The notes: generated by a model from the letters alone, not told the origin. Shown: positions 1 to 9,253, numbered from the stretch's first letter. The stretch is DNA of 64,000 bases from Prevotellaceae bacterium (GCA_020636695.1 JACJXJ010000004.1:15054-79053); one strand, 5' to 3'. Translations and numbers: made by a program.

Positions 1-762
1 TGCTAAAATTTGTAACTGAATATCTAATGTCACCGTCAAATTATCTCCAGCTACAGCAGCTTTATCAAATTCACCTTTTTTATAGCGCCCTTGAATACGT
101 CCTGCCACATCACGCAATAATATTTCAACACCATTCTGACCACGTAATGCCACTTCATACGATTTCTCAAAGCCACTGACACCCGCATAATCCCCTTGCT
201 TGTAGTATGGATCCTTTTCTATCATCCAACGCGAAACTTCACCAATGGACCCTAAAGCATGACCAGCCACAGGGTATGTATAATTACGCAAGGTTCTACT
301 TTGAATGGTAAAACCTGGAAAACGATGCAATTTTTCTTGTAACACCGCATATTCAACTGGCGATAATTGAGTAATAAAACGTTGTGGTACACGAGGGGAA
401 TAACCAATTCTATGTTTTACTTCTTTGATACGCTTATCAAATTCCACCTTGGTGATTGATAAGGTTTTACACAATTCTAATGTATCCAAAGGAGTTTTAT
501 TCTTAGCCATCACGCGCAACTCGTGCATCGTAATAAGAATATCATAAGTAGGCTGATTGTAAACAAGTAAGACCCCGTTGCGGTCATAAATCAAACCACG
601 AGGAGCATAAATGGTACGACGCAATAAAGCATTACTATCCGCCTGTTCTCCATAATCTTTAATCAACTGAAGATTAAATAATTGAATCACAAATATAGCT
701 AACAAAACAGCTATAAAAATGCGAATAACATATTGCCTATTACTAAATGAGTCGTTTATCAC
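1..762 (-). CDS. mrdA: Penicillin-binding protein 2, N-terminal part (runs off the window)
   Basis: Peptidoglycan transpeptidase that builds the side wall with the MreBCD elongasome. Only the first 254 codons are present: a short cytoplasmic tail, one membrane anchor (about residues 11-30), then the pedestal/dimerisation region with the typical APRGLIYDRNG segment near residue 54 and a GVSGFEKSYE segment further on. The catalytic serine domain lies outside the window. The start is taken as GTG at 762, which overlaps the mreD stop as GTGA and follows a GGAGGT-like stretch inside the end of mreD. Last gene seen of the mreB-mreC-mreD-mrdA operon. Identification is by sequence pattern and gene order; the start codon is the least certain part. 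Confidence 0.93.
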   Translation of the reverse strand, partial: MINDSFSNRQYVIRIFIAVLLAIFVIQLFNLQLIKDYGEQADSNALLRRTIYAPRGLIYDRNGVLLVYNQPTYDILITMHELRVMAKNKTPLDTLELCKTLSITKVEFDKRIKEVKHRIGYSPRVPQRFITQLSPVEYAVLQEKLHRFPGFTIQSRTLRNYTYPVAGHALGSIGEVSRWMIEKDPYYKQGDYAGVSGFEKSYEVALRGQNGVEILLRDVAGRIQGRYKKGEFDKAAVAGDNLTVTLDIQLQILA

Positions 763-1259
763 CTCCGTTTAAAATTAATGCTTTGAATACCAAATATAAG
801 AAGCATAGTCACCAAGCTGCTACATAATGTTTTAAGCAATACCATGCCAAAATGAGCAAAAGAGAAGGCCTCTAAAGAAAATAGCACAAAATGATGAATA
901 ACAACAAGCAAGGAAGCATATTTCAAAAAAGACAGACCAAAATTACGATATGTAGGTGCCGATTTTTCCATGTCCTCACGAGATGCAAACAATTCCATAA
1001 TGTAAGGACGAATAAAAGCTATTAACACCGTTGCCGCCATGTGAATACCATAACTATGCGAAAATACATCAATAATACCTCCTAATACAAAGGCAATAAG
1101 CAACATAAAGCTAGGAGAAACAAACATTGGCAATGTAATAATAAACAAAATATACAAGTACGGATTAATTAACCCAAATAATTGTATATTATTCAAAATC
1201 AAAATCTGAACAGCTATGAGCAGAATAAAATTTAAAACTATCCTTAAGCGATCTTGCAT
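759..1259 (-). CDS. mreD: Rod shape-determining protein MreD
   Basis: Small integral membrane protein of the elongasome, 166 residues, made almost entirely of hydrophobic helices (about five). Sequence conservation is low in this family, so the call rests on size, hydropathy, the GGIIDVFSHSYGIHMAA loop between helices, and its place between mreC and mrdA. It starts 1 base after the mreC stop and overlaps the GTG of mrdA by 4 bases, so the three are translationally coupled. No defect seen. Confidence 0.9.
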   Translation of the reverse strand: MQDRLRIVLNFILLIAVQILILNNIQLFGLINPYLYILFIITLPMFVSPSFMLLIAFVLGGIIDVFSHSYGIHMAATVLIAFIRPYIMELFASREDMEKSAPTYRNFGLSFLKYASLLVVIHHFVLFSLEAFSFAHFGMVLLKTLCSSLVTMLLIFGIQSINFKRR

Positions 1260-1260
1260 A

Positions 1261-2100
1261 TTAATGAATGGTATTTTCTATTTGTTGTTGTTCTTGGCGA
1301 CGGCTCACATCAATCACCCGCACATAGTGCAACGATTGAAAATCAGTTGCTAATTTCAATTCAATATCACAAAATGTTTTATGATCCTGATAATCCACAT
1401 CCTCAACAGTTCCTATAAAAATCCCCTCTGGAAAAATGGCAGAAAAACCACTCGTTACAACCGAATCGCCTACGACCACCTCAACATGACTAGGAATTTC
1501 TGTAAATTGTGCTGCAGTTGAAGAAACGCCATCCCATACCACAGATCCTAAAGCATCATTGCTTTTCAGTTTACCACTTACCAATAATTTAGTATTAAGG
1601 ATAGGTAAAACAACAGAAAAATGCTCCGAAACACTTTCAACAACTCCCACAACTCCCTCATCAGAAACCACACCCATATCAGGTGCCAAGCCATAATCTT
1701 TCCCTTTATTGATTAAAATATAGTTCTGAATTTTGTTAATACTGCTGTAAACCACTTTAGCCGATATAGCACGATAAGCAGGTGTAACAACGAGCGACGT
1801 GTCTTTAAGTGCGGCTAATTTAGTTTCTAGACGAGCTACTTTATTAACCAACATCTCGTTTTCATGAGCCAATCTCTGATTATCTGCACCTAAATAGAAA
1901 TAGTCAGCCCAAGCACTAGTGGTCTCATACACAGAAACGACAAATGCTGTATTTGCTTTATAAATAACGCTTTGTTGAAATGCATTTGCATGAAAAATCA
2001 ACACAAAAGCAATGATTTCCAAGAACAGGAATTCAAAAACTAATGCAAAGCGTGCAAAGAAACGTAATAAAGCTGACATATGTGTATTTTGAAAAGACAA
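1261..2100 (-). CDS. mreC: Rod shape-determining protein MreC
   Basis: Periplasmic scaffold of the elongasome, 279 residues. It has one N-terminal membrane anchor (about residues 15-38), a coiled-coil stretch (about 70-105, with the heptad-like NEMLVNKVARLETKL), then the beta-rich MreC core with INKGKDYGLAPDMGVV and VVTSGFSAIFPEGIFIGTV motifs. Length is usual for Bacteroidota. It lies 52 bases after mreB and 1 base before mreD in the same operon. Confidence 0.95.
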   Translation of the reverse strand: MSFQNTHMSALLRFFARFALVFEFLFLEIIAFVLIFHANAFQQSVIYKANTAFVVSVYETTSAWADYFYLGADNQRLAHENEMLVNKVARLETKLAALKDTSLVVTPAYRAISAKVVYSSINKIQNYILINKGKDYGLAPDMGVVSDEGVVGVVESVSEHFSVVLPILNTKLLVSGKLKSNDALGSVVWDGVSSTAAQFTEIPSHVEVVVGDSVVTSGFSAIFPEGIFIGTVEDVDYQDHKTFCDIELKLATDFQSLHYVRVIDVSRRQEQQQIENTIH

Positions 2101-2152
2101 AGGGTAAAATAAATATTCTACCCTCGTTTTATTTGATTATATTATCACCAAA

Positions 2153-3175
2153 TTAACGTAACAAGAATTGAAACTTGTGTACATTTTTAAGCGCGACACC
2201 CGTTCCGCGAGCTACTGCATGCAAAGGATCGTCAGCGACATGAAACTGAATTTGAATCTTATCAGTCAAACGTTTAGCCAAACCGCGCAACAAAGCTCCA
2301 CCACCAGCCAAATAAATACCATTTTTAACCAAATCGGCATAAATTTCAGGAGGTGTACTTTCCAAGGCAGCCAAAACAGCCGCTTCAATCTTCGTAATTG
2401 ACTTTTCTAGACAATGAGCAATTTCCATATATGAAACTGGAACTTCCATTGGCAACGACGTCATACGATTAGGGCCACGAACAATATAGTCTTCAGGTGC
2501 TTCATCGCCCAAGTCCGTTAAGGCTGAACCTACATTAATTTTAATCTGTTCTGCAGTGCGTTCTCCTACTTTGATATTATGTTGACGGTTCATGTACTCC
2601 ATAATGTCAGCAGTAAAATCATCACCAGCGATACGAATAGACTTATTAGCCACCATACCACCCAGCGAAATCACAGCAATTTCTGTGGTTCCACCACCGA
2701 TATCAACCACCATGTTACCAGCAGGCGCTTCTACATCTAAACCAATACCGATAGCGGCAGCCATTGGCTCATAAATCATATAAACTTCACGTCCACCAGC
2801 ATGCTCTGAAGAGTCGCGCACAGCACGAATTTCAACCTCAGTACTTCCCGAAGGGATACCAACTACCATGCGTAATGAAGGTGTAAACAACTGATTTTTG
2901 TGAGGAATTAACTTAATCATTCCACGAATCATCAATTCAGCAGCATAGAAGTCAGCAATTACGCCATCCCTCAATGGGCGAACCGTACGTATACCCTCAT
3001 GTGCTTTACCATGCATTTGCTGAGCCACTTTACCAATGGCAAGCAGCTTATCTGTGCGTCTATCTAAAGCTACAACCGAAGGTTCATCAACCACAATTTT
3101 ATCATTAGAAATAATAATGGTATTAGCGGTTCCTAAGTCGATAGCTATTTCCTGCGTAAGAGAAAAAAGTCCCAT
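2153..3175 (-). CDS. mreB: Actin-like rod shape-determining protein MreB
   Basis: ATP-binding bacterial actin that forms membrane-associated filaments and positions side-wall synthesis. 340 residues, full length. The nucleotide-binding signatures are visible: DLGTANT near residue 13 (phosphate 1), VVDIGGGTTEIAVI near 157 (phosphate 2) and YLAGGGALLRGL near 289 (adenosine loop). First gene of the mre operon. A TACTTTTG box on the minus strand at 3217-3224 fits the Bacteroides -7 consensus, but no good -33 TTG lies at the right distance. Confidence 0.98.
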   Translation of the reverse strand: MGLFSLTQEIAIDLGTANTIIISNDKIVVDEPSVVALDRRTDKLLAIGKVAQQMHGKAHEGIRTVRPLRDGVIADFYAAELMIRGMIKLIPHKNQLFTPSLRMVVGIPSGSTEVEIRAVRDSSEHAGGREVYMIYEPMAAAIGIGLDVEAPAGNMVVDIGGGTTEIAVISLGGMVANKSIRIAGDDFTADIMEYMNRQHNIKVGERTAEQIKINVGSALTDLGDEAPEDYIVRGPNRMTSLPMEVPVSYMEIAHCLEKSITKIEAAVLAALESTPPEIYADLVKNGIYLAGGGALLRGLAKRLTDKIQIQFHVADDPLHAVARGTGVALKNVHKFQFLLR

Positions 3176-3307
3176 AGTTTAAATATCGTAAGTAGTTTTT
3201 TATGTAATTTGAGCTACAAAAGTAATAAAAGAAATTGAAACGCTACTAGCAAGTCACTTAGCTTTTACAAAAACTTATCAACAAGCATATTATTATACAA
3301 TTAATCA

Positions 3308-4804
3308 CTAAACATTTTGTTTAGAAGGGCGTTTCGGACGCAACAACGGCAACTCACGCCACACCACAATGCCGACATATATTGCCACCAAAATAGTCCT
3401 ATACAAAATATTAACAACCGTCCATTCGAATGACACCCAATACATAGCAGCAAACAACAACATGGTTAATCCAAAATACAACCCTAACACCTTTAGTTTA
3501 TAATGAATTGGATAATATTTTTGCCCAAATGCGTAAGATAAAATTACCATCACCACAGCACTTACTAACGCCGCCCATGCCGAGGCCATGTAACTATAAA
3601 TTGGGATAAATACAATATTAATAACCAAAGTAACAATAAATCCAATCAATGAAAACCAAGCTCCAAACATAGTTTTATCAACCAGTTTGTACCACAACGA
3701 CAAATTATACATCACGCCTTGTAAAAAATAGGCCATCAATACAATTGGTATAATTCGAATACCTTCACGATATTGAGGGCCAAGCAATAATTGAAAGATA
3801 TCAATATAGGCAATGATTATCAGAAAAATAAAAAGTGTCGTAATCACAAAATACTTCATCGCATCGGCATAAGTCGCTTTGCTATCTGAATCAGAATTCT
3901 TTGCAAAAATAAAGGGCTCATACGCAAAACGAAAAGCGTAAGTAAACATCATCATAACCATAGCCACCTTGAAACAAGCGCCATAAATACCTAATTCACG
4001 CATTGCTTCTGCAGGATTCGGATAGACCATTGGGAAAATAATCTTATCAATAGTTTGATTCATAATGCCAGCCACACCCAACAACAATAGCGGTAAAGAA
4101 TATTTCAACATACTACGCAACAAGGTCTTATCAAAATTCCATTTGCCAACAAATACATACGGCAGCAAGGCTAACGTTACCGTTGTTGTAGAAATAAGAT
4201 TAGCCACAAAAATATAACCAACGCCATAATTAGGATCATAAAACCAATCGATAAGTTGAGGATAAGACACGGCCAACTTTGGACAAATAACCAAAAAGAA
4301 TATATTAAAAATAATATTCACAAAAATCATCAACAACTTCAAACTAGCAAATACAATTGGCTTATTCTTATAACGCAAGTAGGAAAATGGAATAGAATCA
4401 AAAGCATCCATAGAAACTACCACGCCAAGCATTTGAATAAATTCAGGATGGTTTGCATAACCTAATGCGGCTGCAATTTGAGGTCCAAACACAATGCAAA
4501 TTACCGAAAATAAAAGAGAAGTCGCGCCCACACTCGTAAGTGTCGTGCTATACACTTTATTGTCGGCTTGCTCATGCTTTGGTTGCTTATTAATAAAACG
4601 GAAATACCCCGTCTCCATACCATAAGTCAAAATAATAACAATCAAGGCTGTCCAAGCATACAAATTAGTCACTATGCCATAATCACTTGAATCAACTAAA
4701 ACATAAGAATACAAAGGTACTAAGCACCAATTTAGAAATCTGCCAACAATACTGCTTACGCCATAAATAGCGGTTTCCTGCGCCAACTTTTTTAAGCCTG
4801 CCAT
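3308..4804 (-). CDS. Lipopolysaccharide/oligosaccharide flippase (Wzx/MATE-type)
   Basis: Polytopic inner-membrane protein of 498 residues with about 12-14 predicted helices and the polysaccharide-biosynthesis (MOP superfamily) pattern: an N-terminal KKLAQETAIYGVSSIVGRF, a conserved GTGYF-like METGYFRF segment near residue 63, and the duplicated six-helix halves. Expected to move lipid-linked glycans to the periplasmic face. It follows ruvB after 12 bases in the gldA-ruvB-flippase operon, so its job is not given by its neighbours. The exact substrate cannot be read from the sequence. Confidence 0.87.
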   Translation of the reverse strand: MAGLKKLAQETAIYGVSSIVGRFLNWCLVPLYSYVLVDSSDYGIVTNLYAWTALIVIILTYGMETGYFRFINKQPKHEQADNKVYSTTLTSVGATSLLFSVICIVFGPQIAAALGYANHPEFIQMLGVVVSMDAFDSIPFSYLRYKNKPIVFASLKLLMIFVNIIFNIFFLVICPKLAVSYPQLIDWFYDPNYGVGYIFVANLISTTTVTLALLPYVFVGKWNFDKTLLRSMLKYSLPLLLLGVAGIMNQTIDKIIFPMVYPNPAEAMRELGIYGACFKVAMVMMMFTYAFRFAYEPFIFAKNSDSDSKATYADAMKYFVITTLFIFLIIIAYIDIFQLLLGPQYREGIRIIPIVLMAYFLQGVMYNLSLWYKLVDKTMFGAWFSLIGFIVTLVINIVFIPIYSYMASAWAALVSAVVMVILSYAFGQKYYPIHYKLKVLGLYFGLTMLLFAAMYWVSFEWTVVNILYRTILVAIYVGIVVWRELPLLRPKRPSKQNV

Positions 4805-4816
4805 TATAGTATCTAT

Positions 4817-5839
4817 TTAAAATAAACTTGTTTGTTCACTTGGTTTTAATCTACCCAAATGTTGATAAGCCAATCCCGTAACCTCTCGTCCTCTAGGAGT
4901 ACGTTTAATAAACCCTTCTTTAATTAAAAATGGTTCATACACCTCTTCTATCGTTCCAGCATCTTCCCCTAGAGCAGTGGCAATTGTAGTCAATCCTACT
5001 GGGCCACCATTAAATTTATCAATAATGGTCAGTAAAATTTTATTATCAATTTCATCCAAACCATATTTATCAATATTAAGCGCTTCAAGGGCAAAACGTG
5101 CAATTTCGACATCTATTTTACCACTGCCTTTCACTTGTGCAAAATCACGCACCCGGCGCAACAAAGCATTGGCCACACGAGGTGTTCCACGACTACGTAA
5201 GGCGATTTCCACCGCCGCATCATCAACTATTGGAACATCCAAAATAGATGCTGAACGTTTAATTATGTCTGCAAGAATTTGTTCATCATAATATTCGAAA
5301 TGACAATTAATACCAAAACGTGCACGCAAAGGACTGGTTAGCAAACCACTACGGGTTGTAGCTCCAATCAACGTAAATGGTTCTAAGTCTATTTGTATTG
5401 ACCTAGCACTAGGCCCTTTGTCAATCATAATATCAATACGATAATCCTCCATAGCCGAGTAAAGATACTCTTCAACAATTGGACTCAAACGGTGAATTTC
5501 ATCAATAAACAACACATCATTACGTTCCAAACCAGTAAGTAAACCAGCTAAATCACCAGGCTTATCAAGTACTGGGCCCGAAGTTATTTTAAATCCAACG
5601 CCCAATTCATTGGCAATAATATTCGACAACGTGGTTTTACCAAGCCCTGGAGGACCATGTAATAACACATGATCTAGACTTTCGTTACGCTGTTTTGCAG
5701 CTTGCACAAAAATCGAGAGGTTTTCTATCGCCTTCTCTTGACCGCGAAAATCGACAAATGATAAAGGACGCAAAGCGCGTTCTAAATCATTATCACGTTC
5801 ATTAGGCGATTGATGTATATCAAATTCCGACATATTCAA
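4817..5839 (-). CDS. ruvB: Holliday junction branch migration ATPase RuvB
   Basis: AAA+ motor that drives branch migration of Holliday junctions with RuvA. 340 residues, complete: Walker [10 protein letters not shown] near residue 63, Walker B FIDEIHRL near 110, sensor GATTRSGLL near 160, arginine finger LRARFG near 172, and the C-terminal winged helix with RTPRGREVT. The start could be the first or third codon (MNM). No ruvA or ruvC is nearby. Confidence 0.98.
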   Translation of the reverse strand: MNMSEFDIHQSPNERDNDLERALRPLSFVDFRGQEKAIENLSIFVQAAKQRNESLDHVLLHGPPGLGKTTLSNIIANELGVGFKITSGPVLDKPGDLAGLLTGLERNDVLFIDEIHRLSPIVEEYLYSAMEDYRIDIMIDKGPSARSIQIDLEPFTLIGATTRSGLLTSPLRARFGINCHFEYYDEQILADIIKRSASILDVPIVDDAAVEIALRSRGTPRVANALLRRVRDFAQVKGSGKIDVEIARFALEALNIDKYGLDEIDNKILLTIIDKFNGGPVGLTTIATALGEDAGTIEEVYEPFLIKEGFIKRTPRGREVTGLAYQHLGRLKPSEQTSLF

Positions 5840-5874
5840 AAGAATTAATAGCCTGTAAAGGCTGTTTTAAGCTG

Positions 5875-6771
5875 TTATTTTGTCAACGCTCTAAAAATCT
5901 CTTCCATCGATTCCTCCAGTTGACGCATAGTTAGAATCATCATTTTCTTTTCAGTAGCAAAACTAAACAAGAGTTCCCTCACGTCCGAACGTGCTGAAAT
6001 CTGAAACAATTTATCAGACAACGCGTCCACTTTCAAAATATCACTAGAAAGTTGGGCTAAATCGTGACACATTGGCTTCGAAAATTCAACTTCAAAACGC
6101 AACATTTGAGAACCTTGCGTAATAACCGATTCGGCCTCGTCGGCCACAATGTTTCCTTTATTAATAACCACCACACGCTGACATAAAGCCTGCACTTCCT
6201 GCATAATGTGGGTAGAAAATAGTACCGTTTTTTCCTTACCAACCTCACTAATGAGTTGACGAATCTCCACCAATTGATTTGGGTCTAAACCAGTAGTTGG
6301 CTCATCTAAAATGAGCACTTGCGGATCGTGAATAAGCGCTTGAGCTAATCCTACACGTTGGCGGTAACCCTTAGACAATTGTCCAATGCGTTTATGACAT
6401 TCAGCCGTCAAGCCAGTACGCTCAATCATATTTTCAATACGCGCCTTACGATTATCCAATTGGTAAAAATGTACCATAAAATCAAGATATTCACGCACAT
6501 ACATGTCCAAGTAAAGTGGATTATGTTCTGGCAAATAACCAATTAAACGACGTGTAGCCAAATTAGATGGTGACACAAGCTCTCCACAAACAGACACTTG
6601 CCCACTATCAGGTTGCACAAAACCTGTAATAATTTTCATCAAGGTGGATTTTCCAGCGCCATTAGGGCCCAAGAAACCAACAATCTCGCCTGCCTTTAGT
6701 TCTAAATTAATCTGATTTAGAACCACTTTCTGAGCATACGATTTAGAAACATTTTGAACAGATAGTGACAT
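5875..6771 (-). CDS. gldA: GldA-type ABC transporter ATP-binding protein
   Basis: ATPase subunit of an ABC-2 type exporter, 298 residues. Walker A GPNGAGKST (about 35-43), signature LSKGYRQRVG (about 134), Walker B LILDEPTTGLDP (about 154) and H-loop STHIMQEV are all intact, followed by a long C-terminal domain typical of GldA. GldA was named for gliding motility in Flavobacterium, but homologues are common in non-gliding Bacteroidales, and the permease partners gldF and gldG are not in this window. First gene of the operon with ruvB. A TATATTTG box at 6798-6805 (minus) may be its -7 element. Confidence 0.8.
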   Translation of the reverse strand: MSLSVQNVSKSYAQKVVLNQINLELKAGEIVGFLGPNGAGKSTLMKIITGFVQPDSGQVSVCGELVSPSNLATRRLIGYLPEHNPLYLDMYVREYLDFMVHFYQLDNRKARIENMIERTGLTAECHKRIGQLSKGYRQRVGLAQALIHDPQVLILDEPTTGLDPNQLVEIRQLISEVGKEKTVLFSTHIMQEVQALCQRVVVINKGNIVADEAESVITQGSQMLRFEVEFSKPMCHDLAQLSSDILKVDALSDKLFQISARSDVRELLFSFATEKKMMILTMRQLEESMEEIFRALTK

Positions 6772-6873
6772 CTAATAAGGTATTAAAAATAAACCTGCAA
6801 ATATACAAAAAAACTACCAACTTATATGAGTTAGAAAGATATGAGAGAATTTTGCACTTTTTTTTATTTTTTT

Positions 6874-6904
6874 TTGGAAGGAATCAAAAAAAGTTTTACC
6901 TTTG
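6874..6904 (+). promoter_or_regulatory. Promoter for tRNA-Gln and the aromatic operon
   Basis: TTG at 6874-6876, a 20-base spacer, then TACCTTTG at 6897-6904. This is an exact match to the Bacteroides housekeeping promoter layout. Transcription would begin near 6911, about 20 bases before the tRNA. A long T-rich tract (6860-6875) lies just upstream. No other good promoter is seen before the leader peptide, so the tRNA and the downstream operon probably share this transcript. Confidence 0.82.
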
Positions 6905-6931
6905 CACCACTTTTCTAAGGGAAAGCGGTAT

Positions 6932-7002
6932 TGTCTCATGGTGTAATGGTAGCACTACAGTTTTTGGTACTGTCTGTCTAGGTTCGAATCCTGGTGAGAC
7001 AA
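6932..7002 (+). tRNA. tRNA-Gln (anticodon TTG)
   Basis: Acceptor stem TGTCTCA (6932-6938) pairs with TGAGACA (6995-7001); discriminator A at 7002. The anticodon stem ACAGT/ACTGT encloses a seven-base loop TTTTGGT, giving anticodon TTG, which reads CAA. The T-arm has the standard GGTTCGAATCC. CCA is not encoded. Only 20 bases separate it from the start of the leader peptide, with no terminator between. Confidence 0.97.
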
Positions 7003-7022
7003 CAATATTAGAAAGATTTTAT

Positions 7023-7088
7023 ATGAAATCATTATTTACTAATTACTTCTTTTTCTACTTTTACTTTAGCAGTAAGAGCAGGATTTGA
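7023..7088 (+). CDS. Phe/Tyr-rich leader peptide of the aromatic operon
   Basis: A 21-residue ORF, MKSLFTNYFFFYFYFSSKSRI, between tRNA-Gln and pheA. Nine of its residues are Phe or Tyr, with eight in an unbroken run (codons 8-15, 7044-7067). The genes that follow make phenylalanine and tyrosine. Its last codons and stop (7076-7088) overlap the first strand of the switch hairpin described in the next entry. This is the composition and placement expected of an attenuator leader peptide that senses charged tRNA-Phe and tRNA-Tyr. It has no Shine-Dalgarno, which is normal for this phylum. Function is inferred from sequence alone. Confidence 0.85.
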   Translation: MKSLFTNYFFFYFYFSSKSRI

Positions 7089-7161
7089 TGTATGTAGTTT
7101 CATTTAAAATTTGTAATTATACGAGAATCCTGCTCCAATTCGAGCAGGATTCTTTGTTTTT
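7076..7161 (+). promoter_or_regulatory. Transcription attenuator (antiterminator/terminator switch)
   Basis: Three strands compete. A: GAGCAGGATT at 7076-7085. B: AGAATCCTGCTC at 7124-7135. C: GAGCAGGATTCT at 7142-7153. B and C form a perfect 12-bp hairpin with a six-base loop, followed by TTTGTTTTT, an intrinsic terminator. A pairs with B over 10 perfect base pairs, which would block the terminator. A ribosome stalled on the aromatic codons (7044-7067) leaves A free, so A:B forms and transcription continues. A ribosome that reaches the stop at 7086 covers A, so B:C forms and transcription ends before pheA at 7175. Confidence 0.85.
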
Positions 7162-7174
7162 AGATTAAATCAAT

Positions 7175-8023
7175 ATGAATCAATCACTCCAAGTAGCCAT
7201 TCAAGGCACACAAGGCTCATTTCATGACATTGCCGCACGCCTCTATTTCGGTAATAAAATCAAGATTCTATCATGCAATACATTCAAAGAATCTATTGAT
7301 TTAGTACGGAAAGACCCAACCATAGTGGGAGCAATTGCCATAGAAAATACCATTGCAGGAAGTTTGTTACAAAATTACAACCTACTGAAAGATAGTGACG
7401 TCCGCATTATTGGTGAGCATAAACTGCGTATACAACACAGCTTAGTGACTCTTGAAGGACAAAAGATTGAAGACATTCATGAAGTTCGTTCGCATTACAT
7501 GGCACTATTACAATGCGAACAATTTCTATCACAATACCCACACATACAACTTATTGAGGCTGATGATACTGCAAAAAGTGCTTATCAAATAGCCTCCGAA
7601 AAAATACAAGGCATAGCTGGTATTTGTTACGCAGAAACAGCGAAACAATTTGGCCTCCACATTTTAGCAGAAGGTATTGAAACCAACAAACACAATTTTA
7701 CACGGTTTCTAATGGTTTCACATAAAGATAAAGCTGAAGAATTCACGCAAAAAGACACTTGCAACAAGTCATCCATGGTATTTTCCCTTCCACACGAACA
7801 AGGCAGTTTATCTAAAGTCCTGACTATTCTTTCATTCTACAACATTAATTTAACAAAAATACAATCGTTACCAGTCATTGGTCATGAGTGGGAATACCTC
7901 TTTTACATCGATTTGAGTTTTGATAATTACATACGATACACACAAGCTATCGATGCCATTCGACCATTGATACGCAACATAAAGATTTTAGGGGAATATA
8001 CAGAAGGAGCACAAACCATTTAA
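7175..8023 (+). CDS. pheA: Prephenate dehydratase
   Basis: Converts prephenate to phenylpyruvate in phenylalanine synthesis. 282 residues: a periplasmic-binding-like catalytic domain (about 1-185) beginning QGTQGSFHDIAA, with the catalytic NFTRFLMV (TRF motif) near residue 173, then a C-terminal ACT domain (about 198-275) that normally binds phenylalanine for feedback inhibition; the KIQSLPVIGHEWEYLFYIDL segment is the ESRP-like region. There is no chorismate mutase domain; that activity is in the fusion gene two genes downstream. First structural gene of the attenuated operon. Confidence 0.95.
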   Translation: MNQSLQVAIQGTQGSFHDIAARLYFGNKIKILSCNTFKESIDLVRKDPTIVGAIAIENTIAGSLLQNYNLLKDSDVRIIGEHKLRIQHSLVTLEGQKIEDIHEVRSHYMALLQCEQFLSQYPHIQLIEADDTAKSAYQIASEKIQGIAGICYAETAKQFGLHILAEGIETNKHNFTRFLMVSHKDKAEEFTQKDTCNKSSMVFSLPHEQGSLSKVLTILSFYNINLTKIQSLPVIGHEWEYLFYIDLSFDNYIRYTQAIDAIRPLIRNIKILGEYTEGAQTI

Positions 8024-8034
8024 CATTGTTGTTT

Positions 8035-9210
8035 ATGAACCAAAGTTTCGTAGGAGCCACACGTTTAGAATCGGTGCAAGAATACTACTTCTCGCGCAAA
8101 CTGAAAGAAATTGCTCGCATGAATGCCGATGGCAAACATGTGATTAGCTTAGGCGTAGGTAGCCCTGATATGCCACCATCGGAAGAGACTATCAAAACAT
8201 TGTGTGAACACGCTCATCATAGTGATGCGCATGGCTATCAACCTTATGTAGGGATTCCAGAACTACGCCAATCCTTTGCTGATTTCTACAAAAAATGGTA
8301 TCAGATCACTCTAAATCCGACCAACGAAATTCAACCTTTAATTGGTTCAAAGGAAGGTATTTTACATATCACCTTGGCATTTGTCAATCCTGGCGAACAA
8401 GTTTTGGTCCCAAATCCTGGTTATCCAACATACACATCCCTAAGCACGCTACTTGGCGCAGAAGTTATACCATACAACCTTACCGAAGAAAATGGCTGGT
8501 TGCCCGATTTCGATGCATTGGAACAGCTAGATTTAAGTAAGGTTAAATTGATGTGGACCAACTATCCTCACATGCCAACAGGAACAAATGCCACATTAGA
8601 ATTATACCAAAAACTAGTAGACTTTGGGAAAAAGCATCATATTATCATTGTCAACGACAATCCTTACAGCTTCATTTTAAACAAGAAGCCGTTAAGTATT
8701 TTACAAATAGAAGGCGCCAAAGACTGTTGTATCGAGCTAAACTCAATGAGTAAAAGCCACAATATGCCAGGTTGGCGCATCGGCATGGTAGCCTCCAATG
8801 CTACGTTTATCGAATGGATATTAAAAGTGAAAAGCAACATCGATTCGGGCATGTTCCGTCCGATGCAATTAGCAGCCGCCACAGCACTACACAACGACGA
8901 AAGTTGGCACGAAGAAATGAACTACAACTTGTACCAAAAACGACGTCATTTGGCAGAACAAATCTTAGAAACGTTACAATGCACATACAACAAATCGCAA
9001 GTCGGATTATTTGTATGGGGGCGCATTCCCGACCATTATCAACAAGTAGAAGATTTAACGGAAACCATCTTACAAAAAGCACACGTTTTTATCACACCTG
9101 GTTTCATTTTTGGTAGTAACGGAGCACGTTACATACGCATTTCATTGTGTTGCGACGAACAAAAACTAGCCGAAGCACTGGATCGAATCAAACAAAACAT
9201 AACAGAATAA
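8035..9210 (+). CDS. PLP-dependent aminotransferase (class I/II), probably aromatic
   Basis: 391 residues from the ATG at 8035; two in-frame TTG codons just upstream are less likely starts. Fold type I features: the cofactor lysine in SMSKSHNMPGWRIG near residue 240, substrate and PLP contacts in NDNPYSF, and a C-terminal FGSNGARYIRISL carrying the arginine that binds the substrate carboxylate. It lies 11 bases after pheA and before the DAHP synthase fusion, so it most likely converts phenylpyruvate and hydroxyphenylpyruvate to Phe and Tyr. Substrate is inferred from the operon. Confidence 0.88.
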   Translation: MNQSFVGATRLESVQEYYFSRKLKEIARMNADGKHVISLGVGSPDMPPSEETIKTLCEHAHHSDAHGYQPYVGIPELRQSFADFYKKWYQITLNPTNEIQPLIGSKEGILHITLAFVNPGEQVLVPNPGYPTYTSLSTLLGAEVIPYNLTEENGWLPDFDALEQLDLSKVKLMWTNYPHMPTGTNATLELYQKLVDFGKKHHIIIVNDNPYSFILNKKPLSILQIEGAKDCCIELNSMSKSHNMPGWRIGMVASNATFIEWILKVKSNIDSGMFRPMQLAAATALHNDESWHEEMNYNLYQKRRHLAEQILETLQCTYNKSQVGLFVWGRIPDHYQQVEDLTETILQKAHVFITPGFIFGSNGARYIRISLCCDEQKLAEALDRIKQNITE

Positions 9211-9253
9211 CTATAGAATCACATACTAAAAACCACCTAAAAATCAAACTTAT

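Noticed and set aside
6765..7088. A 107-residue ORF spanning the tRNA-Gln gene
   Set aside because: It reads through the promoter and the tRNA. Only its last 21 codons, from ATG 7023, make sense as the leader peptide.
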